Assembly: GCA_020634935.1 (NCBI GenBank)
Contig: JACKAT010000038.1
Span: 1 to 50,514 of the forward strand
Reading direction: 5' to 3'
Length of the DNA stretch: 50,514 bases
DNA from: Anaerolineales bacterium
GTDB lineage: Bacteria; Chloroflexota; Anaerolineae; 4572-78; J111
The translations under genes were made by a program, and so were the position numbers. How positions within the stretch are numbered: position 1 is the first letter of the stretch; every line of letters starts with the position of its first letter. Below the pieces are notes generated by a model. The model was not told the DNA's origin, did not search any database, and saw only the letters and a program-made list of their open reading frames with translations. Positions 33,913-41,382 of the stretch are shown here, piece after piece.

Positions 33913-34836
33913 CTAGCTCTTTTTATACACCTTGCCAAACGTATCCGCCAGAATGCGCATGGTACCGGGGGATAAATGACAATCTGAGGAGACGCGGCAA
34001 ATCATTTTACCGTAACGTTCGTTTCTCCACTCCTCCGTGTCATTACCCACTTGAACCGCAAATCGCTCAACCTCCTCATCCGTCGCATAAATGATTTCGA
34101 CCTGATTGAAATCAAACAAACGACGCCTGACGATCCAATTAACACGAATTTGGTTATTGGCCTGAACGACGTCCGGCGGGATTTTTCGGTCTAAAACCGC
34201 CACCACCCCGCCGTCCGGCCAGGGTTGAAAGGTGATGCTTTGATGACAGGCGCGACAGCCATAATAGGTGACCGATCCCTTCTCCGGCGCGTCTATCTCC
34301 AAGGGGTGACAGTGAACGAAACAGTCAGAACACAATAGTTGCTCGGCATCATTGGCCAGCCGCTCTCTGGTTTCTTCACCGATGCTAAGAATTAACCAGG
34401 TCGCCAGGGCGGCTTCAGCCGGTGAGCCGGTTAGGACTAAACCCCTTAAATGGACGACCGCTTCGCCACCCCGGTACAGTAAAACGTGGCGGGCGATAAA
34501 TCGTTCCAACCAATGATCATCCTGCAAATTGGCGGTCAATTTACTTATCGGGAGCGTTCGTTCCTTGGCCCGGTCAAGCCGGTTCAAGCGGTCTTGCCAG
34601 TAATAGCGGATCCCTCGATGGGTGTCACAGGCGCTTCTCAGCGCGGCTTCAACCTCTGCGGCGTACGGCCGGCCCAGATGTCGCAAGGTTAAACGGTAAA
34701 ACCAACTGGCCGGATCGGTCAAGTAGGTTCGGCGGAGATGTTTGGCATAATCCTTATCGCCACAAAACCGCCGCTCCCGCCACAAAATCGCGCCCCAATT
34801 GGTTATGCTTCTGCTCGTAGGCAGGATTGTTGCCAT
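33913..34836 (-). CDS. Unknown protein with a Cys/His zinc-binding motif
   Basis: This 307-aa protein was not assigned to a family. The first 165 residues look helical (WRERRFCGDKDYAKHLRRTY; EVEAALRSACDTHRGIRYYW). A putative zinc knuckle follows: C169-x2-C172-x3-C176-H177 and C194-x2-C197-H198 (CSDCFVHCHP, GCRACHQS). The C-terminal 100 residues are beta-rich (GGVVAVLDRKIPPDVVQAN, VEIIYATDEEVERFAVQVGN) and end in a basic tail. There is no signal peptide or membrane helix, so it is cytosolic. AAGGA precedes the ATG. It is flanked by family A and family B repeats and appears to be a single-gene unit. Confidence 0.7.
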   Translation of the reverse strand: MATILPTSRSITNWGAILWRERRFCGDKDYAKHLRRTYLTDPASWFYRLTLRHLGRPYAAEVEAALRSACDTHRGIRYYWQDRLNRLDRAKERTLPISKLTANLQDDHWLERFIARHVLLYRGGEAVVHLRGLVLTGSPAEAALATWLILSIGEETRERLANDAEQLLCSDCFVHCHPLEIDAPEKGSVTYYGCRACHQSITFQPWPDGGVVAVLDRKIPPDVVQANNQIRVNWIVRRRLFDFNQVEIIYATDEEVERFAVQVGNDTEEWRNERYGKMICRVSSDCHLSPGTMRILADTFGKVYKKS

Positions 34837-34860
34837 ACCCGATCCTTATAAATATGATTC

Positions 34861-34991
34861 GTAACGGCTCAGGCATGTCATTTCGAGGCGTTTTTTGCCG
34901 AGAAATCCCCCAGATGGTCGGTTACAAACAGCGACTTGGGAGATTTCTCGCTCCTTCGTCGCTCGAAATGACATGATGGCTGAGTAGTTAC
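34861..34991. repeat. Family B palindromic repeat, copy 3
   Basis: It starts GTAACGGCTCAGGCATGTCA and ends ATGACATGATGGCTGAGTAG plus TTAC. It closely matches the reverse complement of copy 4 and lies just upstream of the zinc-motif gene. Confidence 0.82.
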
Positions 34992-35049
34992 TATTATTCA
35001 GAGATTAGGTAACGGTCACTTTAACCTCAGCCTATTCTCGTAAGAAATG

Positions 35050-35126
35050 TATCTTCTCAAAAAGTAGGGGGTAATGTAGGACAAACTTAAGTTCGTCCTA
35101 CATTACCCCAGATTATTGAGAAGATA
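35050..35126. repeat. Family E palindromic repeat, copy 2, overlapping a stop codon
   Basis: Outer arms TATCTTCTCAA and TTGAGAAGATA flank GTAGGACAAACTTAAGTTCG then TCCTAC. The right arm encodes the last codons and the TAA of the alpha/beta hydrolase gene that ends at 35113. Confidence 0.75.
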
Positions 35127-35988
35127 CTAAGAAATCGACCGCCAGTTGATTGAACGCCGCCGCGCATTCATAGTTTGGCACGTGACCCGCGTTGTCTAAA
35201 ATCTCTAGGCGAGACCCCGGCAAAATGCGGTGCATCTCCTGCCCAAGCCGCAAAGGAACGGCTTTGTCTTGTCTGCCCCAGACAAGCAGGATCGGCACAT
35301 CCATCTGACCTAGCTGCTGGATTTCCTGGCTGAGTGTGTCAAAAAACCGTTTGCGGAGCACGGCCAGCAGCGCCTCAGTAGTTTGGTTGATTTTTTGAAA
35401 CCGGGTTACGTTTTCAAAGTAGCGGTCCGTAATGAGCGCCCTGGTGTGAATCCAGTAATCGCCCAGAGTCTTGCGCCGGATGGCATTCGTATTCAACCCC
35501 ATCAAGAACTCACCCACGTGCGGGAAGTTAAATATCTTCTCGGTAAAGGGCAGGGGGTTGGGTAAACCGGCCGGGTCTACCAGCAGCAATTTGTTGACCC
35601 TTGAGCGATGACCGACACAGAACGAGATAGCCGTTCCACCCCCCAGAGATTGCCCCACCAGCGAGGCCCGCTCGAGGCCCAAATGGTCCATAAACCGCAA
35701 GACCTGCTCGGCGTACAGCGGGTAGCCGTAATCCAGCGGCGCGCGGGTGCTGTAGCCAAAGCCCCACAGGTCGAGGGCATAGACCTTGAAATGCTCGGCC
35801 AGCGCGTCGATGTTGGCGGCCCAGATATAGGCATCGTAAAAGAACCCGTGCAGCAACAGCACCGGTTCGCCGGCGCCTTGCTCGATGTAGTGGGTGCGGC
35901 GTCCGGCTAAATCGACAAATTGACCTTGAGCATATTTGTCCGCCCACGCATCGAGCGGCTGGCTGTTCCAAGGGATAAATGGCGCCAT
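35113..35988 (-). CDS. Alpha/beta hydrolase
   Basis: A 291-aa hydrolase with the complete triad: S114 in the elbow GQSLGGG, D241 in VWGRQDKAVPL and H269 in DNAGHVPNYE. The oxyanion loop is LLLHGFFYDAYIW. The fold resembles haloalkane-dehalogenase/epoxide-hydrolase-like and meta-cleavage hydrolases; the substrate cannot be told. The ATG at 35988 is preferred because GGAG lies five bases upstream; the longer frame to 36012 would overlap the preceding gene. It starts eight bases after the stop of the glycine-zipper gene, so the two are co-transcribed. Its last codons lie inside a family E repeat. Confidence 0.88.
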   Translation of the reverse strand: MAPFIPWNSQPLDAWADKYAQGQFVDLAGRRTHYIEQGAGEPVLLLHGFFYDAYIWAANIDALAEHFKVYALDLWGFGYSTRAPLDYGYPLYAEQVLRFMDHLGLERASLVGQSLGGGTAISFCVGHRSRVNKLLLVDPAGLPNPLPFTEKIFNFPHVGEFLMGLNTNAIRRKTLGDYWIHTRALITDRYFENVTRFQKINQTTEALLAVLRKRFFDTLSQEIQQLGQMDVPILLVWGRQDKAVPLRLGQEMHRILPGSRLEILDNAGHVPNYECAAAFNQLAVDFLVSSQ

Positions 35989-35996
35989 GGCCGCTC

Positions 35997-36257
35997 CTAC
36001 CTTTCCAACCAAGCCAGCACCCCGGCCAGCGCCCCGATACCCGCCCCAATCAGCGCCCCGGCCAGCGCCGCGCCCAGCGCCACCGCAATCGCCCCGGCAA
36101 TGACCTGAGCGAGCGCCGCCGCAATTGCCCCCAAGGTCAGCCCCAGTACGGCCCCAATCAGCGCCCCGGTCAGCGCCCCGGAAAGCACCGGGCCAGCCGC
36201 ATCGACCATTTTAACCCTAAATGTTTGTTTCTCTGGTGATTCCATATTCAAATTCAT
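35997..36257 (-). CDS. Small glycine-zipper membrane protein
   Basis: This 86-aa protein is almost wholly hydrophobic after residue 18, with small-residue spacing (GALTGALIGAVLGLTLGAIA, then LGAALAGALIGAGIGALAGV) typical of glycine-zipper helices that pack or oligomerise in membranes. It may be two or three helices. The start at 36257 has only a weak ribosome site; ATG 36245 is possible. It is followed closely by the alpha/beta hydrolase gene. The G+C-rich simple codon pattern means it could be over-called, but its two-gene arrangement supports it. Confidence 0.65.
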   Translation of the reverse strand: MNLNMESPEKQTFRVKMVDAAGPVLSGALTGALIGAVLGLTLGAIAAALAQVIAGAIAVALGAALAGALIGAGIGALAGVLAWLER

Positions 36258-36624
36258 TTTTTCTCAATTTGTAACTACTCAGCCATCATGTCATTTCGAG
36301 CGACGAAGGAGCGAGAAATCCCCAGGTCACTGTTGGTAACTGACCATTCGGGGGATTTCTCGGCAAAAAACGCCTCGAAATGACATGCCTGAGCCGTTAT
36401 CTCAATTTTAACTGCGTTTCATGATAATGTCTTGAATATCAGTATTCTGACATTCGAAAAGATGAATCCAGCTCCACTAACAAGGAACACCGGCAGGGCA
36501 AAGTGTTGATTTTCAAGATCAGGTCATTAGATGTCCATCTAGTGTCATCCCGAAAATCAGCCAACTCTCTACAAAGGTGAAAGCGATGAAATGGTTCCGG
36601 CCTCACAATTAGTCATCCCTGAAT
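36258..36624. other. Intergenic region with family B repeat
   Basis: The first part is a family B repeat (36271-36401). From 36402 to 36624 no gene or repeat is recognised. Confidence 0.5.
36271..36401. repeat. Family B palindromic repeat, copy 4
   Basis: It starts GTAACTACTCAGCCATCATG and ends CATGCCTGAGCCGTTATC. It is in the opposite orientation to copies 1 and 3. Inner arms are TCATTTCGAGCGACGAAGGA and CGGCAAAAAACGCCTCGAAA. Confidence 0.82.
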
Positions 36625-37212
36625 TTAAGTTTTCTTTTGACGAGTAAACCACCATAATACCCATATGCTTGTCAAGGCTGAACCGACGCTCATTATAATA
36701 CGTATAGAATAGTATCCTAAATAATTTTGAAAGTCCCGGTTATTGTTATTATTTTGAAAGTCCTGGTTATTGTTATTATTTGGATAAGGACAAGAGTTGG
36801 GTTGGATTTGGCTGGCATAAATCACCGCGTTTTCCGTTCGATTGCAAATATCACGATTGGTATAGCAATTAAGCCGCAGTATGGGAGGTACCATATTGCG
36901 TATCCATAGTTCTGTAGTAACCCCATCTAATTCTAGGGGTATGGGATTCCCTTCACAAAAAGAACAATCGCTAGTACAGATAGTGCTCAGCCCGATCACA
37001 TTGACAATATACGTATCTACCGCATAGAACCAGGTATATAATCCAAAACTAACAAAAAAGTATCCCAACCCTACAATGAGAACTCCGGTTATTCGGGTTG
37101 TCGAGCCACGCTGATTGAACTTACGGAGTAGTGGCAGCGGAATTAGTGGTATCAAAAAACCGATGAAGATAAAACAACCGATAAAATAAGTGAATGTCTT
37201 AACAGTTTCCAC
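36625..37212 (-). CDS. Small membrane protein with an Asn-rich tandem repeat, unknown function
   Basis: A 195-aa protein starting at a GTG (37212) with no clear ribosome site. It has two N-terminal helices (FTYFIGCFIFIGFLIPLIPL; GVLIVGLGYFFVSFGLYTWF), an exported loop of about 105 residues with seven cysteines (CTSDCSFC, LNCYTNRDICN, NSCPYP) and one C-terminal helix (IIMSVGSALTSIWVLWWF). Before the last helix NNNNNQDFQ is repeated in tandem (27-bp DNA repeat near 36728-36782). Low GC compared with the flanks suggests foreign origin. No family recognised. Confidence 0.6.
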   Translation of the reverse strand: METVKTFTYFIGCFIFIGFLIPLIPLPLLRKFNQRGSTTRITGVLIVGLGYFFVSFGLYTWFYAVDTYIVNVIGLSTICTSDCSFCEGNPIPLELDGVTTELWIRNMVPPILRLNCYTNRDICNRTENAVIYASQIQPNSCPYPNNNNNQDFQNNNNNRDFQNYLGYYSIRIIMSVGSALTSIWVLWWFTRQKKT

Positions 37213-37629
37213 CCGTGGTTTTTATCCTCTCATATATGACGCTGTACAGCGACATACCCTCTCGATGATGGACTGTTAGAGGGTTGTCCGACACGACGGA
37301 AGGCCATTGAGCATTAGCTTAGTCTTATGATATATTGACCTGTCTGTTTGAGTGATGGTAATTTCCCCTTCTATCTCTTTGAGGGATAGTGATCAATGGG
37401 AGCGGTCATCGGTCGGGTTGAGGCCTAAGCCGGATGGGGCAAGCGAAATGGATCAATCGGTCGAGGTCGATAGCTCTATTGTACCCGGACTCCGCTCAAA
37501 ATGACAAGGATAGGAGGGGATGAGCCATTTCTATGTCCAAAAGCGGGAGTCGGGAGTAAGGGGCCAAAACCGATTACTTCTTCCTGCCTACTCCTTACTT
37601 CCCACGGGGTTAGGTTGAAACAGTCCAGT
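37213..37629. other. Gene-free stretch before the 42-bp array
   Basis: No convincing gene is seen. A GGGAGTCGGGAGTAAGG and CTACTCCTTACTTCCC inverted pair lies at about 37546-37602. Other imperfect symmetries occur but no known element. Confidence 0.4.
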
Positions 37630-38040
37630 GTGATCGGACACGTTGGCGCGCCAGACCTGACGATCACGACCGTGATCGTATACCTTGGCGCGCTAGACCC
37701 TTCGCTCACGACCGTGATCGTATACCTTGGCGCGCTAGACCCTTCGATCACGATCGTGATCGCATACCTTGCTGCGCTAGACCTTTCGATCACGATCGTG
37801 ATCGGATACCTTGCCGCGCTAGACCCTTCGATCACGATCGTGATCGGATACCTTGCTGCTCTAGACCTTACGATCACGACTGCGATCGTATACCTTGGCG
37901 CGCTGGACCCTTCGATCACGATCGTGATCGTATACCTTGGCGCGCTAGACCCTTCGATCACGACTGCGATCGTATACCTTGGCGCGCTAGACCCTTCGAT
38001 CACGATCGTGATCGTATCTTTCTGTGCGCTCACCCCTCTG
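37630..38040. repeat. 42-bp tandem array with a GATC-rich palindrome in each unit
   Basis: Units begin at 37661, 37703, 37745, 37787, 37829, 37871, 37913, 37955 and 37997 (last one partial), with a further partial unit at 37630. Each holds an 18-bp palindrome, CGATCACGATCGTGATCG in its most regular form, followed by TATACCTTGGCGCGCTAGAC and CCTT. Because 42 is a multiple of three, frames stay open on both strands (37501-38142 plus, 37476-38105 minus). Neither has a ribosome site or a sensible protein, so they are treated as non-coding. The units differ by several substitutions, many placed symmetrically inside the palindrome, for example CGATCACGACTGCGATCG. Confidence 0.9.
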
Positions 38041-38110
38041 TTCGACGACCCGGCCTTTCGATACCGAGGGCGGAGCAATTGCTGTAAAAATTGTAACGAT
38101 GGCAAAGGCC

Positions 38111-38140
38111 ATAAAAAACGCCAACGTAAGTGTTGGCGTT
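38111..38140 (-). terminator. Rho-independent terminator after the nuclease-like gene region
   Basis: On the minus strand AACGCCAAC, loop ACTTAC and GTTGGCGTT form a 9-bp stem followed by TTTTTT. It lies downstream of the small frame at 38202-38360 and of the gene at 38387-39145, and marks the end of their transcript. Confidence 0.75.
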
Positions 38141-38201
38141 GAAGTCGATTGGGTTGGGGGGATGCGCTCCCTAGCCGTTGGCGTAAAGCTAGATGATGGG
38201 G

Positions 38202-38360
38202 TTATTGGTGCTCAACGCTCTGGTTGAGCCGTGCGGCGAGCCACTGCTGCAAAAAGATACCTTTGAATGGCTCAATCAAGCTCTTATGAAGGCCAGCTTT
38301 TCGCATCGGCTCCAACCAGTTTGTTAGCGGGGCATACGTGAGAGCAAATCCTAACTCCAT
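38202..38360 (-). CDS. Possible small protein downstream of the nuclease-like gene
   Basis: A 52-aa minus-strand frame starting ATG at 38360 reads MELGFALTYAPLTNWLEPMR, KAGLHKSLIEPFKGIFLQQW, LAARLNQSVEHQ. It begins 26 bases after the stop of the PD-(D/E)XK-like gene and lies before a clear terminator, so it is on the same transcript. AAGAAAG is a weak ribosome site. The composition looks protein-like and amphipathic. It could be a small partner protein or the tail of a broken gene. Confidence 0.4.
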   Translation of the reverse strand: MELGFALTYAPLTNWLEPMRKAGLHKSLIEPFKGIFLQQWLAARLNQSVEHQ

Positions 38361-38386
38361 AAATCTTTCTTGGTCTGTTTAATGAT

Positions 38387-39145
38387 TTAGAGGGGCAAAT
38401 TGAATAGAGTATAGTTGTAAGGAGTTACGTGACGTAAGTTGTACTTGTTTTTTATATAATCCAATACTGCTTCGCTATTCCTTCGATTGATACTGCAATC
38501 TGCTATGAAACAACGCCTCTCTGCTTCAATTTTAGATGGCTCTATTAAATGTAACCCTTCCTCAATGAAAAGTTGATAGATTTTTGATTGGCGCAAATCT
38601 TGGCTTCGAACAGAGAAATCATTGATACACAACTCAGTTTCATTTGCCCCTTGCACCACGACAGCGTCTAGCTCTTTACATCTAAAAAATTCACTATCGG
38701 TAAAATAAAAACACCCGGTTTGAAAGCGAGTACCGTTTCTATAAAATCCTTCAACCTCCTGAAGCCCGTATAAGGTAAAACCTATCTTTCTTGAAAGGAG
38801 GTCACTGAACAGGGGCGAATCAATATAAAACCAAAGGATTTTGAACCTCCGATTTGTCTCATCAAAGGTATTGAGTTGGTTTACCGCTTGCTTTATAATA
38901 GCCGATATTCGGTTATCATATTCCAATCCAACGGTTTTTTCACCTGGTATGTGGCTTTCAAATAATGCCATAAATTTCTGATCTTCTCGATCTTTAACCT
39001 CAACAATGTAACCAGAATTTCCATCTTCTACAAGAAAATCAGGCGTTTTTTCATCTTGAACAGATGACTCAGGAATTTTAGTGACCGTAAGTCCGTGCGA
39101 TTTCAGAAAATTCTCAGCTTGTCTCTCGCCATAAGTTGATGGCAT
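38387..39145 (-). CDS. PD-(D/E)XK nuclease-like protein, unknown function
   Basis: A 252-aa cytosolic protein. The N-terminal 60 residues carry a restriction-endonuclease-like core: helix Glu11 (GERQAENFLKSHG), D36 in KTPDFLVEDG and E49-V-K51 in GYIVEVKDRED, the order E...PD...ExK. The rest includes LKILWFYID-like FKILWFYIDSPLFSDLL and a Cys-containing FFRCKELDAVVVQG, with no recognised DNA-binding domain. It is not beside a methyltransferase, so it is not a standard restriction enzyme. Its AT-rich codon use and location between the 42-bp array and a transposase point to an accessory origin. No Shine-Dalgarno sequence is evident. Confidence 0.65.
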   Translation of the reverse strand: MPSTYGERQAENFLKSHGLTVTKIPESSVQDEKTPDFLVEDGNSGYIVEVKDREDQKFMALFESHIPGEKTVGLEYDNRISAIIKQAVNQLNTFDETNRRFKILWFYIDSPLFSDLLSRKIGFTLYGLQEVEGFYRNGTRFQTGCFYFTDSEFFRCKELDAVVVQGANETELCINDFSVRSQDLRQSKIYQLFIEEGLHLIEPSKIEAERRCFIADCSINRRNSEAVLDYIKNKYNLRHVTPYNYTLFNLPL

Positions 39146-39368
39146 GTTAATTAATTCCCAATGTCACAATAAATACCTTCCTCTTGCTCTACCCCGCTAA
39201 CGACTCTTCTTAGCGGTAATCTTACATCTACCTATCTAGCTGTAAAACTATATCGAGTTAATTAGTCATCAAATCTAAGACTTCCAATACTTCTCTAAGC
39301 CTATTATCACATAAAGCATGACTTTTTTCAATCCTTAACACTGTATTTCTGTGTTATAAGCTAAAACC
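39146..39368. other. AT-rich gap between nuclease-like gene and transposase
   Basis: A minus-strand open stretch ending near 39260 reads RNTVLRIEKSHALCDNRLRE then VLEVLDLMTN and a stop. It has no start and may be a gene fragment. Otherwise nothing is recognised. Confidence 0.3.
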
Positions 39369-39402
39369 AGACCTATAAGGTTTTTAGAAACCTTATAGGT
39401 CT
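39369..39402. repeat. REP-like palindrome D1 flanking the transposase
   Basis: A 34-bp palindrome: AGACCTATAAGGTTT, loop TTAG, AAACCTTATAGGTCT. It is identical to D2 at 40047-40080. Its right edge touches the transposase stop codon. Confidence 0.88.
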
Positions 39403-40015
39403 ATTGCAGGTCTATTATTTCCGGTGGTCCTTGATGAAAAGCGCGGTAGGCCGTCGCTCCGCCAAACCAATCCAGAACTGTCTCTTTTTCCACTTTGGTC
39501 TCTTGGTGGCTCAATACGGCCTGGTAGGAAGAATAAGGCCACTCGGCCGGGTCTCGACAAAATTGGTGGTGAACCGGGTTGTAGTGAATGTAATGGATCA
39601 GCCGGAGGAAATAACGCCCATTCTCCACCCTTTTTCGCCGGAGATAATCAATAAACAAGGCTCCTCGGCGTTCATACAGCTTATTGTAGGCTTTGGTATA
39701 GCCATTAAAGAAATTGCTGAACTGCTGCATAGCAAACCGGGGGTATGAAAAGTCGGTCTGAATCAGTTTTTTGTCAGCGTAAAGGGTTTGGGCGTGGTCA
39801 AAGAGAACATCTTCGCTGCGGACTTGGACTAGAAAGTGAAAATGGTTAGGCAGCAAGCAATAGCCGTAGGTGTGGCAGATAGGGTAGATGTATTGGGTAT
39901 ATTTTGTTAGGAAATAACGGTAGTTGTCGTTGCTATTGAAGAAGTTATCGCGGCCAACGGCATGGTTGTAAAGATGGTAGTAGTGATGAGGGTATAAAGG
40001 GTCGGTGTATTTCAT
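39401..40015 (-). CDS. REP-associated tyrosine transposase (TnpA_REP/Y1 HUH family)
   Basis: A 204-aa single-strand transposase of the IS200-like HUH superfamily. The metal-binding HUH motif is H58-F-H60 in LLPNHFHFLVQV, and the likely catalytic tyrosine is Y106 in FFNGYTKAYNKLYERRGALF. The C-terminal LRLIHYIHYNPVHHQFCRDP then WPYSSYQAVL is the RAYT hallmark. Such enzymes act on REP palindromes and are usually single-copy and domesticated. Here identical 34-bp palindromes bracket the gene (39369-39402 and 40047-40080), with a third, variant palindrome just outside (40130-40160). These are probably its substrates. Confidence 0.93.
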   Translation of the reverse strand: MKYTDPLYPHHYYHLYNHAVGRDNFFNSNDNYRYFLTKYTQYIYPICHTYGYCLLPNHFHFLVQVRSEDVLFDHAQTLYADKKLIQTDFSYPRFAMQQFSNFFNGYTKAYNKLYERRGALFIDYLRRKRVENGRYFLRLIHYIHYNPVHHQFCRDPAEWPYSSYQAVLSHQETKVEKETVLDWFGGATAYRAFHQGPPEIIDLQ

Positions 40016-40046
40016 GGGCTAGTTCCGATAAGACCTATTGGGTTTT

Positions 40047-40080
40047 AGACCTATAAGGTTTTTAGAAACCTTATAGGTCT
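40047..40080. repeat. REP-like palindrome D2 flanking the transposase
   Basis: It is the same 34-bp palindrome as D1 and lies 31 bases upstream of the transposase start, with a partial extra copy (AGACCTATTGGGTTTT) just before it. Confidence 0.88.
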
Positions 40081-40129
40081 GCTTCAAGTATATCATTTCT
40101 CCCTTTGACGCAAAAGGTTTGCACCAATA

Positions 40130-40160
40130 AACCATAAGGTTTTGAAAACCTTATAGGTTT
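40130..40160. repeat. REP-like palindrome D3 (variant)
   Basis: AAACCATAAGGTTTT and GAAAACCTTATAGGTTT form a variant of D1/D2. It lies directly after the stop of the esterase gene (40165), where it could also act as a terminator on the minus strand. Confidence 0.75.
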
Positions 40161-40164
40161 TTTA

Positions 40165-41094
40165 TCACCGCCTCGGATGCGCCACAAAGAAATCCCCAAT
40201 CACATCGGTGGCGTTGATATCGTGGGTGGTGATGTCCGGCGGCATGTCAGAGCCGGGCCAGCTATGGCCCCGGTTTTGGATGGTGTAAAATACCACGTCG
40301 GCGCTCGCCTGGCAGTGGCTCCAGGTTTCCCCGGTGACTTCGCCCTGTTGGAAGGTAACGGTCGGGGTGAGATCACACCCGTTGCGGGCGGCCCAAGCGG
40401 CGGCCCAGTCGCGGACCGGCATGAGCATGCGCCCCTGGCCTTCATAGGGTAAGAGTTTGTCGGCGGTGCCGTGGAAAGCCACCACCGACACCGGTCGGGT
40501 CGGGTGACAATCGTCAAGGGGAGGGTAGCCGCCGGAGACCGGGGCAATCGCGGCGAAGACATCGGCCATGGTGCAGCCTAGATGGTTGGTCATCTGAGCG
40601 CCGTTTGAAATGCCGGTGGCGTAGATGCGGGCGGGATCTAGGCTGAGTTGGTCTTGTAAATGGGCCACCAGATCGGCGATAAACTGTGAGTCCGCCGCGT
40701 CCTCGGCTCGAGGGCCGATGTGCCAGGTTTGCGGCTGGCCCAGCCCTTCCGGATACGCCACAATAAATCCTGCCTGGTCCGCTTTGATGGACATCTGGCT
40801 CACGTGCTCTTGTTGGGCCGCGTTGGAATTGAGACCGTGCAGGTTGATCACCAGGGGCATCGGCTGGCCCGACTGATAGCTGGGGGGAATATGCAGCCGA
40901 TAGTGGCGCATCTGGTCATTGATCGCGATCGCTTCGACGTAATCGCCGGGGGTGGTGCCGGTGACGATTGCCGCCGTAGGGGGGCGTTCATTCGATTGAG
41001 TTGATTGACTTCTGCGTGGCGGCCGAGCGCAGGCCATCGAGGTTAAGACGACGGCTATGATCAAGCTGCTGATAAGGAGACGGCGATGTATCAT
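40165..41094 (-). CDS. PHB-depolymerase/feruloyl-esterase-like lipoprotein
   Basis: A 309-aa secreted lipoprotein esterase (LpqC/esterase-PHB family). The signal ends in lipobox TSMAC with Cys22. The catalytic serine is S163 in ATGISNGAQMT, the acid D212 in AFHGTADKLLPYEGQ and the histidine H277 in NRGHSWPG. The oxyanion loop is LVINLHGLNSNAAQQ. It acts outside the membrane on ester-linked polymers (polyhydroxyalkanoate, plant or acetylated polysaccharides); the substrate is not known. No ribosome site is evident before the ATG. It has no same-strand partner close by. Confidence 0.88.
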   Translation of the reverse strand: MIHRRLLISSLIIAVVLTSMACARPPRRSQSTQSNERPPTAAIVTGTTPGDYVEAIAINDQMRHYRLHIPPSYQSGQPMPLVINLHGLNSNAAQQEHVSQMSIKADQAGFIVAYPEGLGQPQTWHIGPRAEDAADSQFIADLVAHLQDQLSLDPARIYATGISNGAQMTNHLGCTMADVFAAIAPVSGGYPPLDDCHPTRPVSVVAFHGTADKLLPYEGQGRMLMPVRDWAAAWAARNGCDLTPTVTFQQGEVTGETWSHCQASADVVFYTIQNRGHSWPGSDMPPDITTHDINATDVIGDFFVAHPRR

Positions 41095-41219
41095 CGAAGG
41101 GTTTTTCCTGGTTTGTTCTCAATGATCATTCTTCTGAGCCTCCGAAATTGACCTTAAGCCGGTAGACCGCCGCTAGCCGACCGCAGACCGTCGAAACGGG
41201 TGGTCTGATGCGCCAATGA

Positions 41220-41335
41220 TTGTTTCTCAGACTGCAAATGTAGATCTCGCGTGCCGAAGGTCGTTTCTCACGCTGCGAATGGAGGGCCGGCTCGTCGAAG
41301 GTTCTTTCTCACAGCGCCAATGAAACCGGCCGATG
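41220..41335. repeat. 41-bp diverged tandem repeat
   Basis: Units start at 41220, 41261 and 41302 (last partial) and share TTTCTCA, CTGC.AATG and GCCGAAGG/GTCGAAGG blocks. A further weak unit precedes them. It lies between the esterase gene and the first phosphoribulokinase gene, just past the stop of the latter. Confidence 0.55.
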
Positions 41336-41382
41336 ACGGTTTTGGATCTGCACCGGTCTGTAGCCGCTCTTAAAGCGGCGTC

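Noticed and set aside
37630..38040. CRISPR array
   Set aside because: The units are contiguous with no unique spacers, and there are no cas genes nearby.
37476..38142. Two long overlapping frames of opposite strand across the 42-bp array (209 and 213 aa with 14-residue repeats)
   Set aside because: They exist only because 42 is divisible by three. Neither has a ribosome site, and the flanking translated sequence looks random.
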